Below are positions 1 to 10,150 of a stretch of 64,000 bases of DNA, one piece after another (position 1 is the stretch's first letter; each line of letters begins with the position of its first letter). Made by a program: the position numbers and the translations under genes. Under the pieces are notes generated by a model. It saw only the letters and a list, made by a program, of their open reading frames with translations, was not told the DNA's origin and ran no database searches. Source of the stretch: Rallus limicola (Eukaryota; Chordata; Aves; Gruiformes; Rallidae); contig JAKCOZ010000020.1 of NCBI GenBank assembly GCA_022605955.1, forward strand, positions 9,413,001 through 9,477,000. The letters are read 5' to 3'.

Positions 1-1795
1 AAGCCTACTTAATTCCAGAGACCTATTTAATAGAACCGATGTCATCTCTCATGTCTCTACAGATCAGGCAAGAGATAGAAAGATGATGATCTTGTGCTGC
101 TCTCCTTATGAAGAAAATAAGTGTTATTATTAAGCTGGAGTCACCTTAAGGAGAAGGTAGCTGGGAAACATGTGAGCCTAGAAGGTCAAATTACAGTTAT
201 AGATATGTAAGAAATGCCATATTAATGGTAAGGAACAGTCTAATAGCCTTTCATTTGCTGTAAAGGACAGTGAGCTACCAGCCAAACACAATGCAGCTTC
301 CTCTGAAGGTAACCTCAGATCCCACATTCTGAAAGCTAATCAATGTTGTTCAGATTTCAATTTCTTCTCTACAAGGTGAAGTCAAACCTAATCTAACAAA
401 CGTCAGTCTCAGATGTAATGCCGCTAGCTGGGTCTACCAGTGTAATTTAGATAATCATTAATAGCATAGCTGTATAATAAAACTACATGTCACTTACAAC
501 TTCATCTGAGGTTTGACTGGCAGATCTTTAAACAGTTTTCTAAGTGATTGCTTTTACTTTCTTTGATTGGGCAGTCTAAGAAATGTTTTAACCCCATGGT
601 ATCTAAGCTTTTAGGGAATAATTTTTCACCCTCACCACCCCTTCTGTCAGTTCTGCTGCTGCGTAACCTTGTACAAAACAGAACTTGGGGTCCTGTTGTA
701 GCTTCAGGGAGTGACTTTATAGACATAAACCAAAATAAACCAAACCAAACTAAAATAGGTATGTTATCTTTCATTGTACATATACAACAATTCTCTTTGA
801 TCAAGCCTTCACCTCAAAACACAGCTTCTGCGACACTCAGGGATATTTAGTATCCAATAGGATTCCTAAAAGAAGTAGTTGAAGAAATCTTAATGCTTGT
901 TTTCAAGCTCTAACAATATTTAAAAAAAGAAAGAGACTTAATCAGGAGGAGCTTTCAGAGTAGTCTCTTGAACTCATGGTAACCTCTGAAGTATGGCTGT
1001 GGCCAAGTGTGCTGCTAAGGAGACAGGGCTATCTGAAGTCAGCCTTTACTTCTGTAACACTGATCTAGTAGATACCTGGGTCCCACAGCTCCTCATGAAT
1101 GAATGCAAGAGACTGGACAGCCAAAATACAATAAAAGTTTGATGAAGATCTAACCTGAGACTGCCAAGTCTGATCTGCCAGAAGAGAAGTCTGCAAGGGA
1201 TACTCAAAGTCTTGTAGGCATTTGATGCTTAAAAGCATGGTGCAACTGTTGCTATGTAGTGGGACTTCTCTGTTTTCCTTGCAAAGCTGAGACAAATACA
1301 AAACCACACAACTACAGCCTTTCAACGACCAACCTCTGTATCCAAAAGGTCAGAAAAATCATTGCTCTGTGATAAATATGCATGCAACATGAGAAAATCA
1401 TCCTTGACAGTTACCACACTGCCTCTGCGGGTAGGTACCAGTTGTCCCATCTTCTAAACTGATTACAAAATTGACATCTTCAAAGGTTACTCTAAGTAAA
1501 ATACTGGCTCCTGACAAGTTACCAGAGGAGACTTCCTCTGAAACAGCACTAACGCTGTAACTCAGGTCTCACCAAATGCTCACGTAACAATCAAGAAAGA
1601 CTAGTCTGTTAATGGGAGTTTCTTTGCTGTAAACAAAAGGTAGCAAAGATGACAGAGTACCTGGTCCATTGTTTTTTCCATTAAATTATAGATTTTTAAA
1701 AATTTGACACAAAGACCAGAGGAAAAATATTATTTTCAAGTTCGTTCTTATTTTGACTACAAGGGAATTTCCAAGCTAGGAAAGGACATGAAAGA
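1..1795 (-). other. Presumed intron downstream of the microexon
   Basis: No exon-like segment with paired splice sites and no interspersed repeat was recognised here. The open frames present (about 100 codons at most) have no recognisable motif and overlap on opposite strands, as chance frames do. It is treated as the first 1.8 kb of the next intron of the minus-strand gene. Confidence 0.45.
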
Positions 1796-1812
1796 AGAAA
1801 ATTCAGTCTTAC
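1796..1812 (-). other. 5' splice site region of the microexon
   Basis: Directly after the exon's final AAG, the minus strand reads GTAAGACTGAATTTT. AAG|GTAAGA matches the vertebrate donor consensus at almost every position, which argues for a functional exon and not a chance acidic open frame. Confidence 0.6.
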
Positions 1813-1842
1813 CTTATCGTCAATATCACTCTCGCTGTCACA
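1813..1842 (-). CDS. FBRSL1: 30-bp internal microexon, AUTS2-family (probably FBRSL1-like)
   Basis: Seen: on the minus strand a 30-base open segment encodes CDSESDIDDK in phase 0. It is flanked upstream by a long pyrimidine tract (TTTTTTTCTCTCTCT) running into CCACAG, and downstream by GTAAGACT, close to the ideal vertebrate donor. The frame stays open through both splice sites, but the flanking translation (FSLSNPQ before, VRLNFLL after) is intron-like. Known from memory, not checked: AUTS2 has the segment CDSDSDQEEK just before a SEKLF motif, and the paralogue FBRSL1 has a closely similar acidic segment. The peptide matches that pattern at 6 of 10 positions, with conservative changes elsewhere. 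AUTS2-family proteins are nuclear transcriptional regulators; AUTS2 works with non-canonical PRC1 and P300. The gene would run from high to low coordinates, with the rest of its exons outside this window. The exon call is fairly firm. The choice of FBRSL1 over AUTS2 or an unrelated acidic microexon is an inference. Confidence 0.6.
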
Positions 1843-1885
1843 CTGTGGATTAGAGAGAGAAAAAAAGATTTTGAGAAACATCTTT
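1843..1885 (-). promoter_or_regulatory. 3' splice site and CU-rich tract of the microexon
   Basis: On the minus strand this reads as a T-run, then TCTCTCTCTAATCCACAG, immediately before the exon. The pyrimidine tract and CAG form a strong acceptor. The alternating CU tract is the type of site bound by PTBP1, which represses many neural microexons. That regulation is inference; only the tract itself is visible. No UGC element of the SRRM4 type lies within about 25 bases of the acceptor. Confidence 0.5.
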
Positions 1886-2857
1886 ATATATAGGGATCTT
1901 TTGCATCATCCTCTTAAATCTTCAGGATAGCTGTTTATGATGTTCTCGGTTCAATGAAACACACGTTTGATGTTTGCAGTAATGCCTTTTAGATTGCTAG
2001 CATAAACCAGACAAAGCCAATTTCTCTCTCTTGTACAAAACTACAGTATACTCTTACTTGGATAGGAGAAAGCGAACTTTAAACAAAAAAGACAATCAGC
2101 AACACATTAGAATAACAACTGTAACATGAATACCACAAGGAAACGCACGCCTTTTTATCATCCCAAATTGTGGAATATATAGTAACAGTTTTGCATTGCT
2201 TCACCTTGATAAGCACTTTGTCATCTAACAAGGAAACTGTGAAACTGGCAATCAATTTCTAATTTAATGAGTGGTACCAAGAATAGTAATTAAAATACAT
2301 CATAAATTCTGGTACATTTTTCAGTTTGAATGAGATCACGATCCCAGGAGGAAGTGTTTACTTAAAGAGTTTCAGAGTATAATCTCTTACAGCCCCTGAA
2401 AATTAAATGCTCTATTTTCACAGTGCAGATGACAGAAAGATAACTTGAGCCCCAACCATTTCAGGACATGCACATCTTGTTGGCTGGAGCTGAGAAAGAT
2501 TTACAACTGGGCACAAAAATAAATCTCCTGTTACACAAACAGAAAGTGACCGGTGTGTTTTGGAGCTTTCATGCCCAACGGGAATTTTCTCCTTCAGCCA
2601 GCAGCTGACAGGGATGGCCAGGGCATGGTACTCTAACTGGTGGCACCCCGTCGAGTTCATTGGTTCAGCAAGAGGGGACTCTGCAAGCCAGCAGTGACAA
2701 GCTACAAATGTGGAAATGGTCCCTGAGAACACACATGCTTTGGTGTCATGAATGTAAAAGAAGAACTAGATCTGTATGGTCATTTTGTCCAGCTCCTGCT
2801 CCTCATGGAGCAGGGAGGGGAGGAATCTTTCCTGTCGTATATTTTCATCCTGAAGTT
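1886..2857 (-). other. Presumed intron, nothing recognised
   Basis: AT-rich non-coding DNA between the microexon acceptor and the solo LTR. I see no exon, RNA gene or identifiable repeat. Confidence 0.45.
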
Positions 2858-3265
2858 TGTGGTGGTTTAGCCCCAAACAGTGGCTGAGCACCACACACCA
2901 CTGCTCACTCCTGAAGAAGAAAGACAAACCTTATCCTGGGTTGGGATAAGGACTGTTTACTGACAAAATCACCATGAACAAAGACAGCCAATTACACTCA
3001 CACCCAGGATAACACAGAGTACACCTTACTGACTCAAATATTAGAGTGCTCCCCAACATAAGGACCAAAGGACCAATGACATAAGGTCAGTCAGTCAAGA
3101 CTGACCACACCCAGACTGTCCTAGAGGCTCCAAGCCCACACCCCTCCCAACCAACCCCTTTATGAGGAAGTTATGTCAGGTGGGGTGGAAACAGTCCCAG
3201 CTAACTCAGCTCACCTGGGCTTGCTGCTTGGGGAGGTTGACTCTGGTCTGGCCAGGACCAGGACA
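2858..3265 (-). mobile_element. Solo LTR of an avian endogenous retrovirus, degraded
   Basis: Seen on the minus strand, a unit of about 408 bases begins TGTCCTGGTCCTGGCC and ends GGCTAAACCACCACA. In order it holds a TATA-like CATAAAGGGGTTGG followed by a G-rich GGGAGGGG, then CAGTAAACAGTCCTTATCCC leading into AACCCA, then GTGAGCAGTGG and GTGGTGCTCAGCCACTG. This order matches, from memory, a widespread bird LTR with TGTCCTGGTTT..GG start, TATATAAACTGGGG, TTAAAC..TTCTTATCTCAACCCA, GAGTGAGCGGCTGCGTGGTGC and TTAAACCACGACA end; I believe it is ERVL-like, but the class is unsure. No internal retroviral genes and no second LTR are nearby, so it is a solo LTR left by recombination. The five bases on each side (AAGTT and AGCTA) do not match, so the target duplication is lost or mutated. 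It lies antisense to the plus strand and in the same sense as the presumed host gene. Confidence 0.75.
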
Positions 3266-5994
3266 AGCTACAATGCAGAAATTTCAGCTGTGGCATGCTT
3301 AGTTTTCTGCAGATTTTTGAGAGAATATTTAGTTTCTTCTTGTATTTAGCACATGAAGTGATTGACCCCAAATACCCAAGGAACCTTATACTCGTAATTC
3401 TCTGCAACATACCGAGGACATGAAGGACCATGACACAGCTCAAGGGTCTCCCACAGTGATTCTTCAGAGAAGACCACTCAGCTTCCCAGTGTAGAAATGC
3501 TTGGTTGAAGGAACCTGTTTTTCTATAGTCTTGACTAAGCAGAACCCTTCTTCTTTCAAAATTAAACTGTTTTATGCTGCCCCACTTGATCCATGACACA
3601 TTTTTCACAGAGAAATCCAACTGTTGAGAAGGATGCGAACAGATCTAACTACATCTGTAACCATTCTGGCGAAAAAAAAGAGCCTAAAGCAAAAATGGAA
3701 GAAATTACAGGAAGGCAGGACACTGCTCTGCAGGGCCCAGGGAACGGTGGGTGGGCAAGTCCTGGAATAACCAGGGCAGATACCAGCAGCCTGCATTAAG
3801 CCCTAGGCAAATACTTTGTGCACAGAAGGCAAGAACATCGGGTAGCCACATCTTTAGCAAATGCTTTCCCATAAGCTGCGTGTGCCTTTTTGGGGGGACT
3901 GTATTGCATCACTGAGCTTTATGAAGATTATTATAGAAAACAGGTTTTTTGTTCTTCACAAACCAGACATTCAGACCAAAAGTAAATTCAGTCCTGATAA
4001 ATCACCAGCAGCAGCCATTTGCTGACTCTCCCAATCCCATGCCACATAACCACCAACAATGAGAAGTCTCTGCTCTGGGCCTGCAACGGGACTAATTGTC
4101 CATCATCGCTGAGACACGTTGAAACAGGTTTGCTGGGCAAAGGCTGCCCCAGTACCTGCTGCGTTTGTGCTTGCTCGAGACAGTGCTAATTCATGCTGAC
4201 AAAGCAACACAGTCATCAAAACCAAGGCAAGAGGTGGGGGAAGATGCAGTCACAGCAGTACCCTTATTATTTATGTGCTCCTGAGAAATGCTGGCAGGCT
4301 CAAGGGAAGCCTCTCGCCTCCACCCAGCAGGCTGAAATCAAGTCAGAATGCTGCAGGGAGCGTGCATCCCCCCAAATTACTGGCATAATTGAGAGGGTCA
4401 CAAAGAACACGTTATTTTACCCTTTACATCTGGTCTATGCTGAAGTATCCGAAGTCCCTGTTAATGATTGCGCTCATCCAACCTGCTCTCTCTTATTTTA
4501 GAGGCAGAATGTTGTGATTCTACCTATGCAGTTCAGACTAACGCATGTTACAGTGGAATTAACATCTATCACCAAAATGGCATAAAAATTAGTACACTCA
4601 GCCCCGTGCTGCTCAAAATTGTGTGCTTAGGCAGCACAAATACAAATGTTAATTCTTACAGGGACTTAAAGAATGATACACTGAAGTAATAAAAAAATCA
4701 AATAAATTAAACTCAGAAATATAGTGACCAGAAAACATTCAGAATTATCATTAAAACGCCGACACTTTTGCCTATGAGTCTGAGTTTAATAAAACCACAG
4801 TACTGTAAGCCTTAATAAATTTAGCTTAAAAATATTTGAGAGCAGATGTAAACAATCTGGGGGACCTTTAGTTAATACTATTTAAATACAACATAGTATT
4901 TGCATCTTGCACTCTGTTTTTGTAAGAGAACTTGTCTTCCTACTTCTTGCTACATTATGGTATTTAAAAAAAGAGGAAAGGCTTTTTCTTCTTGAAAACA
5001 GATTTGACCTCAAAAATGTGTATGCCTATAGCAAGTACCAAAACTTATTGCACGTGGCTTGCGTTACTAAAAGGTGCAGAGTTGCTCTATTTAGATGCCT
5101 AATTTTGCTTTGTAGCAATATGCAGCTTTGTCTCATGTAGATAAGTGAAAGTTGCAAAAAGCCAGTGAACCATCAAATTCACATGCTAAATTTTATAAAC
5201 AGACATTTGAAGGAAGCAAACATCTGCTCTCTGAGGATACATTTTTCCCCATTCAGGATCTGTAAATACTTCATAATTAAGTGTTTTTAAAATGGAAAGG
5301 ACAGCAAAGAATTTTGTTTCATTTTAGTGTACATCTTCCTTACTTTAATCATGACTGCATCAGTGTTGCAACTAAAGAAGCCAGCGGGGCTGTGGATGCA
5401 GAACTGCAAGCAGATGCGGCTCTGTGCAGACATGGCGCCCACCATGCAGCTGCGACTGCAAGAAGAGTGCTTTAAAAACTGTATTTTGTGACAGCAAGTT
5501 GCATAATTTCTTGTTTGCCTTATGAAATAGCTGTCTTCTCTCACCTCTCCCAGCCATGTAGGACTCACTCGTGCACACACAAACCATCCCTGCACTGATT
5601 CCTACTGCATAGCTTTGAAACCACCGAAATACGGTAACTTAATCCCTGTGAGAGTGAAGTCCCAAACCGACCCAAAGCTACTAAGCAATCTACGTGAAGA
5701 GAGCCCGTGGCGGGAGAATTAGCACACCATTATTTATAAAAGTTGAACTTCTATTTATCATACAGCATCCTGGAAAATGGAGAGCTTGAGTCTCACGGCT
5801 CATGCTCATCTACACCAACTCCTGAAGAAAACCCAGCCAGCTTTGGTGGGGAAAAAACACAAGCTTCAGAACTCACTTAGGTTTTCTTCATTTTTTTTTT
5901 TTTAAAGAAAGAGGCTCCCACATTCGCATCAAGAAACAGGAACCCACAGGCTGCTGAACACGCAGGAACACTGAAAGAAACAGCAACAGCAAAA
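3266..5994. other. Presumed intron, nothing recognised
   Basis: AT-rich non-coding DNA. The only notable local feature is a 13-base T run at 5891-5903. The short open frames (for example 3201-3620 minus, overlapping the LTR end) lack recognisable domains. Confidence 0.45.
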
Positions 5995-6415
5995 CCAAAC
6001 CCGCCCGGAGAGATCTGCGAAAAACAGAACCGCTGTTGACCCCTTCCCTTCTAGGGGTGTTAAAAAACACGATTTCAATGGGCTGGTTCAGTTTCTGTGG
6101 TAACAGCCTTCAGTCCCCACACCCCGCTCTCCTCCAGCCTCCTCACATAGGTCGCTGGGCTCTGCAAAGCTCTGGGTCCACAAAGAGAGACCGAGGCTGG
6201 TGTGTTTCGTGGCTGGAGTGTTGAAATGAATAACTAAGTCACAGGAAAACAAAGCAAAACAAAACAACCCTTTGGTTTGACCCAAAGGATTTTCTGCGTC
6301 ATACACGAAGACAACTTACTCCAGCCGGGCGAGGAGGCCGGTGGGTTCCGTTCTCAGCAGGCCAGGGCCGAGCCCGCTCCTGCCACCCGCCGATGCTCAC
6401 CTCCCACGCTGCTGT
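5995..6415. promoter_or_regulatory. Small CpG-rich cluster
   Basis: CpG dinucleotides are dense at 5999-6032 and again at 6305-6408 (about ten in the last 105 bases) within DNA that is otherwise nearly CpG-free. It is too short for a classical CpG island. It could be a weak alternative promoter, an unmethylated enhancer or just a GC-rich patch. No TATA box or clear first exon with donor was recognised. Confidence 0.25.
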
Positions 6416-8990
6416 TGTCAGAGGGACAAAAGCTCTTGTCAAAACAAAAAAGTTAAAGAAAATGTGGAGAATGGCCACTGTTGACAGCTACGGGGGCTCA
6501 TTGAAAGACAAAAGCTTCAATTACCTGGATTTTTCTAAAGGCCTGTTAACACTCCTGGTCTATAAGCGAAACAGTAAACAGCCATTGTGCTGGGTTCATA
6601 AAGGCTCCTAAAAGGATTATTCACTGGGTTGTGCCAATTGCCTCTCAATTCCACCAAGAATGTTTGCAAAGCCGAGCCCTAATTGTGCCGCTTTTTGGAA
6701 ACAATTTCTTGCAGTGACAGATTCCAGCCAGAAAAAGCCTCCCGTGAGGTAAAGTTCAGCAGAAACAACACACAATTCAGGTAGAATGGGGTCAGTGGCT
6801 GTAAAAAGGCCTCGTCCCTCCCTCCTCCTCCCCACTTCTGCCCCACAGAGTGGATGATGCATGTTTTGCAGTGGGACCTCCACCAGTGATGACCCAGCCC
6901 CAAGAAGACTCTGCTGAGCTCGCCACAGGTTCACCAGAGCTGGACAATCTGACAGCTGCTCCAGAGGAAGGTTCAGGCTCTGGATTAAGCAGGGAGTGAA
7001 GCTGGTTCTTTCCTAATCTCCACCTAAGCAACTGCAGCAACTCCACCATCTCCCTTCTCTTTTATTTTTTGACAGCTGAGATGGAACTTCACATTTCAAG
7101 ACCTGCCTCCACTGTGCCGTTCCCACCAGGGAAGGAGTTACGATGTGTTCCAGCACTTGCTTGTACAAATCATCTCATCAGGGAAGAAGCATGGACTTGT
7201 GCTACCGTAAAACACAGGCAAAGGCCTATTTGAAGAAGAGCTTCTTTTACCATGGAAACACAGATGCCACCAGCAGCACACCTGCCTGCAGCAAACTGAA
7301 ATAAACCTCTAACCCTTCCCTCATCCCAGACAAGCCAAGGCTGAAACAGGAAATACAAACATTACCTGCTGTAGGTCACCTGCTGTAGAAGCATAGACCA
7401 GATAACCCCACTTATCAGGAATGGATGCTGCAGAGGTTTTTGCCCCTACAAATAAAACCAGATCTCCACTACAAAGGTTCTCTGGTGGACCTAGAGTCAG
7501 AGGTATTATTGCTGGCTCTACCACAGCGTCCGGGCAATTAGCACAGTCACAGAGTGTTTTAGCCATGCAAGTTTAGGTATTTCAAGTGCAGAAGGGGAAC
7601 AGACCTGGAATGAACTACACACAGATTTTTCTGAAAAAACAGCATCTGCAGAAGCAGCACATAGGCTCTGCGCTCCAGGACACCTCCACTGGCATGCAAC
7701 TCCTCACAAAAGCATTTAGTCCAAGAAGTGGCAGGATCTATATTAAAGTTCTTTGTACTATGATTTTAGATATTTTCTGGTGAGATCAAGAACCATGAAA
7801 GTATCCTTAGTCTCTTTCCTTACCCCCAGTGTTTTAACTTCCAGATCACCCAGTCTTTCTTCACATAATAAAAGTGCTACATTGATTAATGTGAAATCTG
7901 AGTCTCACATAACCACCTTATACGAGGTACCAGAGCTCCAAGAAACAAATAAGCCCATCTCGCAAGATTGCAACAAGATTGACAGCTCTTGGGTGTTACA
8001 TCATCAGTTAGGTGCAGAGAAACACACTCTGTTATCTGAAGTGGGGCCACATCCTCCAAACTTCTGAGAACTGCACAGAAGTCACCTCAGGTTAGTCACA
8101 TAAAGATGGTATCTCCTATCCCAGCCAAATCCAGAGGTTTACGATCTAGGTTGAGCCTACACCACCTCAAGGCTACAGGGCCCTGTTGTGCCAGGCACCG
8201 TACAGCACAGAAGTTACAGGTGCATGCCCAAACAGCTGACAGAAAGGCTTGTTATTGCTTTGCACACACACATACCTACAGGTATTATTTATGTTATGAT
8301 TAAGCAGAGGGTGATAGACATCTGAACTGTGTGAAAGAAAAAACTGATCCCAGCCCAGAGGGACATGTAAACTAACAGGTCTACCTGCAACTAAAATTGT
8401 ATGGGGAAGCAGAAGGCTGAAAGAGGAGGTAAAAATGTTAAAGAGACTGTAACATTACAATGTAAGCTGGCAGGGTAGAACTCTTGTAAGACGTTGCACA
8501 TAATATATGAATAGCATAGATACCTACGGAGCTTGCACACCCACTCAGGCAGTCCCAGAGGGTGGCCACGTTGCTACTTATTATTTCCAACCATATTTAG
8601 TTACTGAATTTTCTTTTAATAGCGAGGCTTGGGAAGCATTAGGCTTAAATCCCAGTTCATTAATGTTTCTTTTAAAGGAAGTAAAACCAAGACTATTTTT
8701 AAGAGCCCTCCACCTCGCCCTGTCCTCCGAGCTAACTTCCTGGGAGCAGTGAGCAGCAGCAGCGGTGCGTATGGATGCACGCTTGTGTGTGCAAGGGGAG
8801 GGTGTTGTTTCCTATTAAGTCTGGCATCAGATTCATGTCTGCAGGGGCTTGCTTAAGATGATAGGAAGAGAGAGTTTTATCATGAGCCAGACTGACAGAA
8901 AAGCCTGCTAATGGGACTTGAGGCATACACAGGAAAGAAAGTGCCAAAACATTAAGCTACCGCCAAGTGTCAGAGGGCCACTGATTTATT
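6416..8990. other. Presumed intron, nothing recognised
   Basis: Mixed-composition non-coding DNA with no exon-like splice pairs and no recognised repeat. Confidence 0.45.
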
Positions 8991-9029
8991 GCAGCAATTT
9001 TGCCACTGTGTCCTTTATAAGGTCCCACA

Positions 9030-9150
9030 AGTCCTTCCTCCTGGCAAGAAGCTGTGAGCTGCCGCAGCTCGGGGAGAAGTTTAGATCCAGAGCGCAGAAA
9101 GTGTCCAAGCGAAAGGCGGGGGCCGGGGGGAGGACGGAAATCGAATGTTG
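9030..9150. promoter_or_regulatory. CpG-rich patch upstream of purine tracts
   Basis: About eight CpGs fall in roughly 95 bases (GCCGCAGCTCGGGG, then GAGCGCAG, AAGCGAAAGGCGGGGGCCGG). It includes an inverted AGCTG..CAGCT pair forming E-box-like sites. It sits beside the purine-rich block that follows, which suggests one composite regulatory region. No transcript start can be shown. Confidence 0.25.
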
Positions 9151-9299
9151 ACTTGAACTTGCCCCAGGCAGCAGAGTCCTCTTAGCTCCACTGCCTCCCT
9201 GACAGTTTGATGAAATGAGTCAGGGCCTCCCTATGGCTAGACCAGCTCAGGCTTCCAAGTGCCGGGGTAGAGCTGTAAGAAACAGATTGAGCCTCAGGG

Positions 9300-10150
9300 C
9301 AGCAATTTTTATTTTTTTCCCCCTCCTTTCTCTCCTCAGCATTTGGCTGGGGGAAGGGGGAGGTTACGAGCACTACAGATGTATAGGCTGAGCCTTTGTC
9401 TGCGGAGGGGGAGGGCAGGAGGGAGAGAGAAGAACAGCAAGAGAGTATTAGCTATGGCAGCCGAGAATAGCCCTGAGCACTATAACTAATTTTGAGGGGC
9501 AGTGATGCATTGTACGGGCTATGTGCTGTTTGGTCTGAGGGGGCCCCTGTTGTGAAGCAGCAATCAAGAGGACATTTTGTTAAGTGACCAACAGCTGTCA
9601 TCTGCAAGCCCAGAGTAGGGAAGGAGGGAGAGCAAGGGGGGAGGGAGAAAAGAAAAAAATAAAAAGAAAAAAATAAAAAAAGAGCATTTGTCCCTTGGAG
9701 GCAGAGCACATTAATCCACCAATCTGCCACAGCTTTAACTCTAAAAGCGCTCGGTGCCTCTGAAGAGCCAAACTCCGCTCCATCAGCTGCCCAAAGAGAT
9801 GGGTACCTCTCGCCCTGCTTCAGCCTGCCAGACACAAGGAGCTTCCCTACCTCTGCGGGTCGAGGAACTGACGCTAAAAATACTGTTTAAGCCTCCTTTC
9901 ATTCCATAAAATTGAGTTGATCTGCTGCAGCTTAGGGTCAATCCCTCAAGGACTGGTTTTTCCCCCCTTCCCTTTTCCTTAGCACTCATAAATTAATCAC
10001 GAAGACCCTGACTAAGTCATTTCATGCTGTACAACATAAAAGAAAGTCCCCTGATGATCCATGCAAGGATCTATTAAAAGCGGGAGGAGGGAGGAAGGAA
10101 GGGTTAGGGGAGTAGGAGAAAAGGGAGTGGGGGAAAGAAAAAATCCCAAC
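9300..10150. promoter_or_regulatory. Candidate regulatory block with several polypurine/polypyrimidine tracts
   Basis: Four strongly strand-asymmetric tracts lie in 850 bases: a pyrimidine run at 9306-9337, and purine runs at about 9404-9441, 9617-9685 and 10079-10143. Between them lies balanced, low-repeat sequence (9442-9600, 9686-9780, 9855-10030) with sites such as TAATC, CAGCTG and TAAATTAATCACG. Such an arrangement fits a complex intronic enhancer or a triplex-forming region. Function and conservation are not shown. Confidence 0.3.

Noticed and set aside
3201..3620. 139-codon minus-strand open frame
   Set aside because: Its 3' end runs into the solo LTR and the rest has no recognised domain. 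It is a chance frame.
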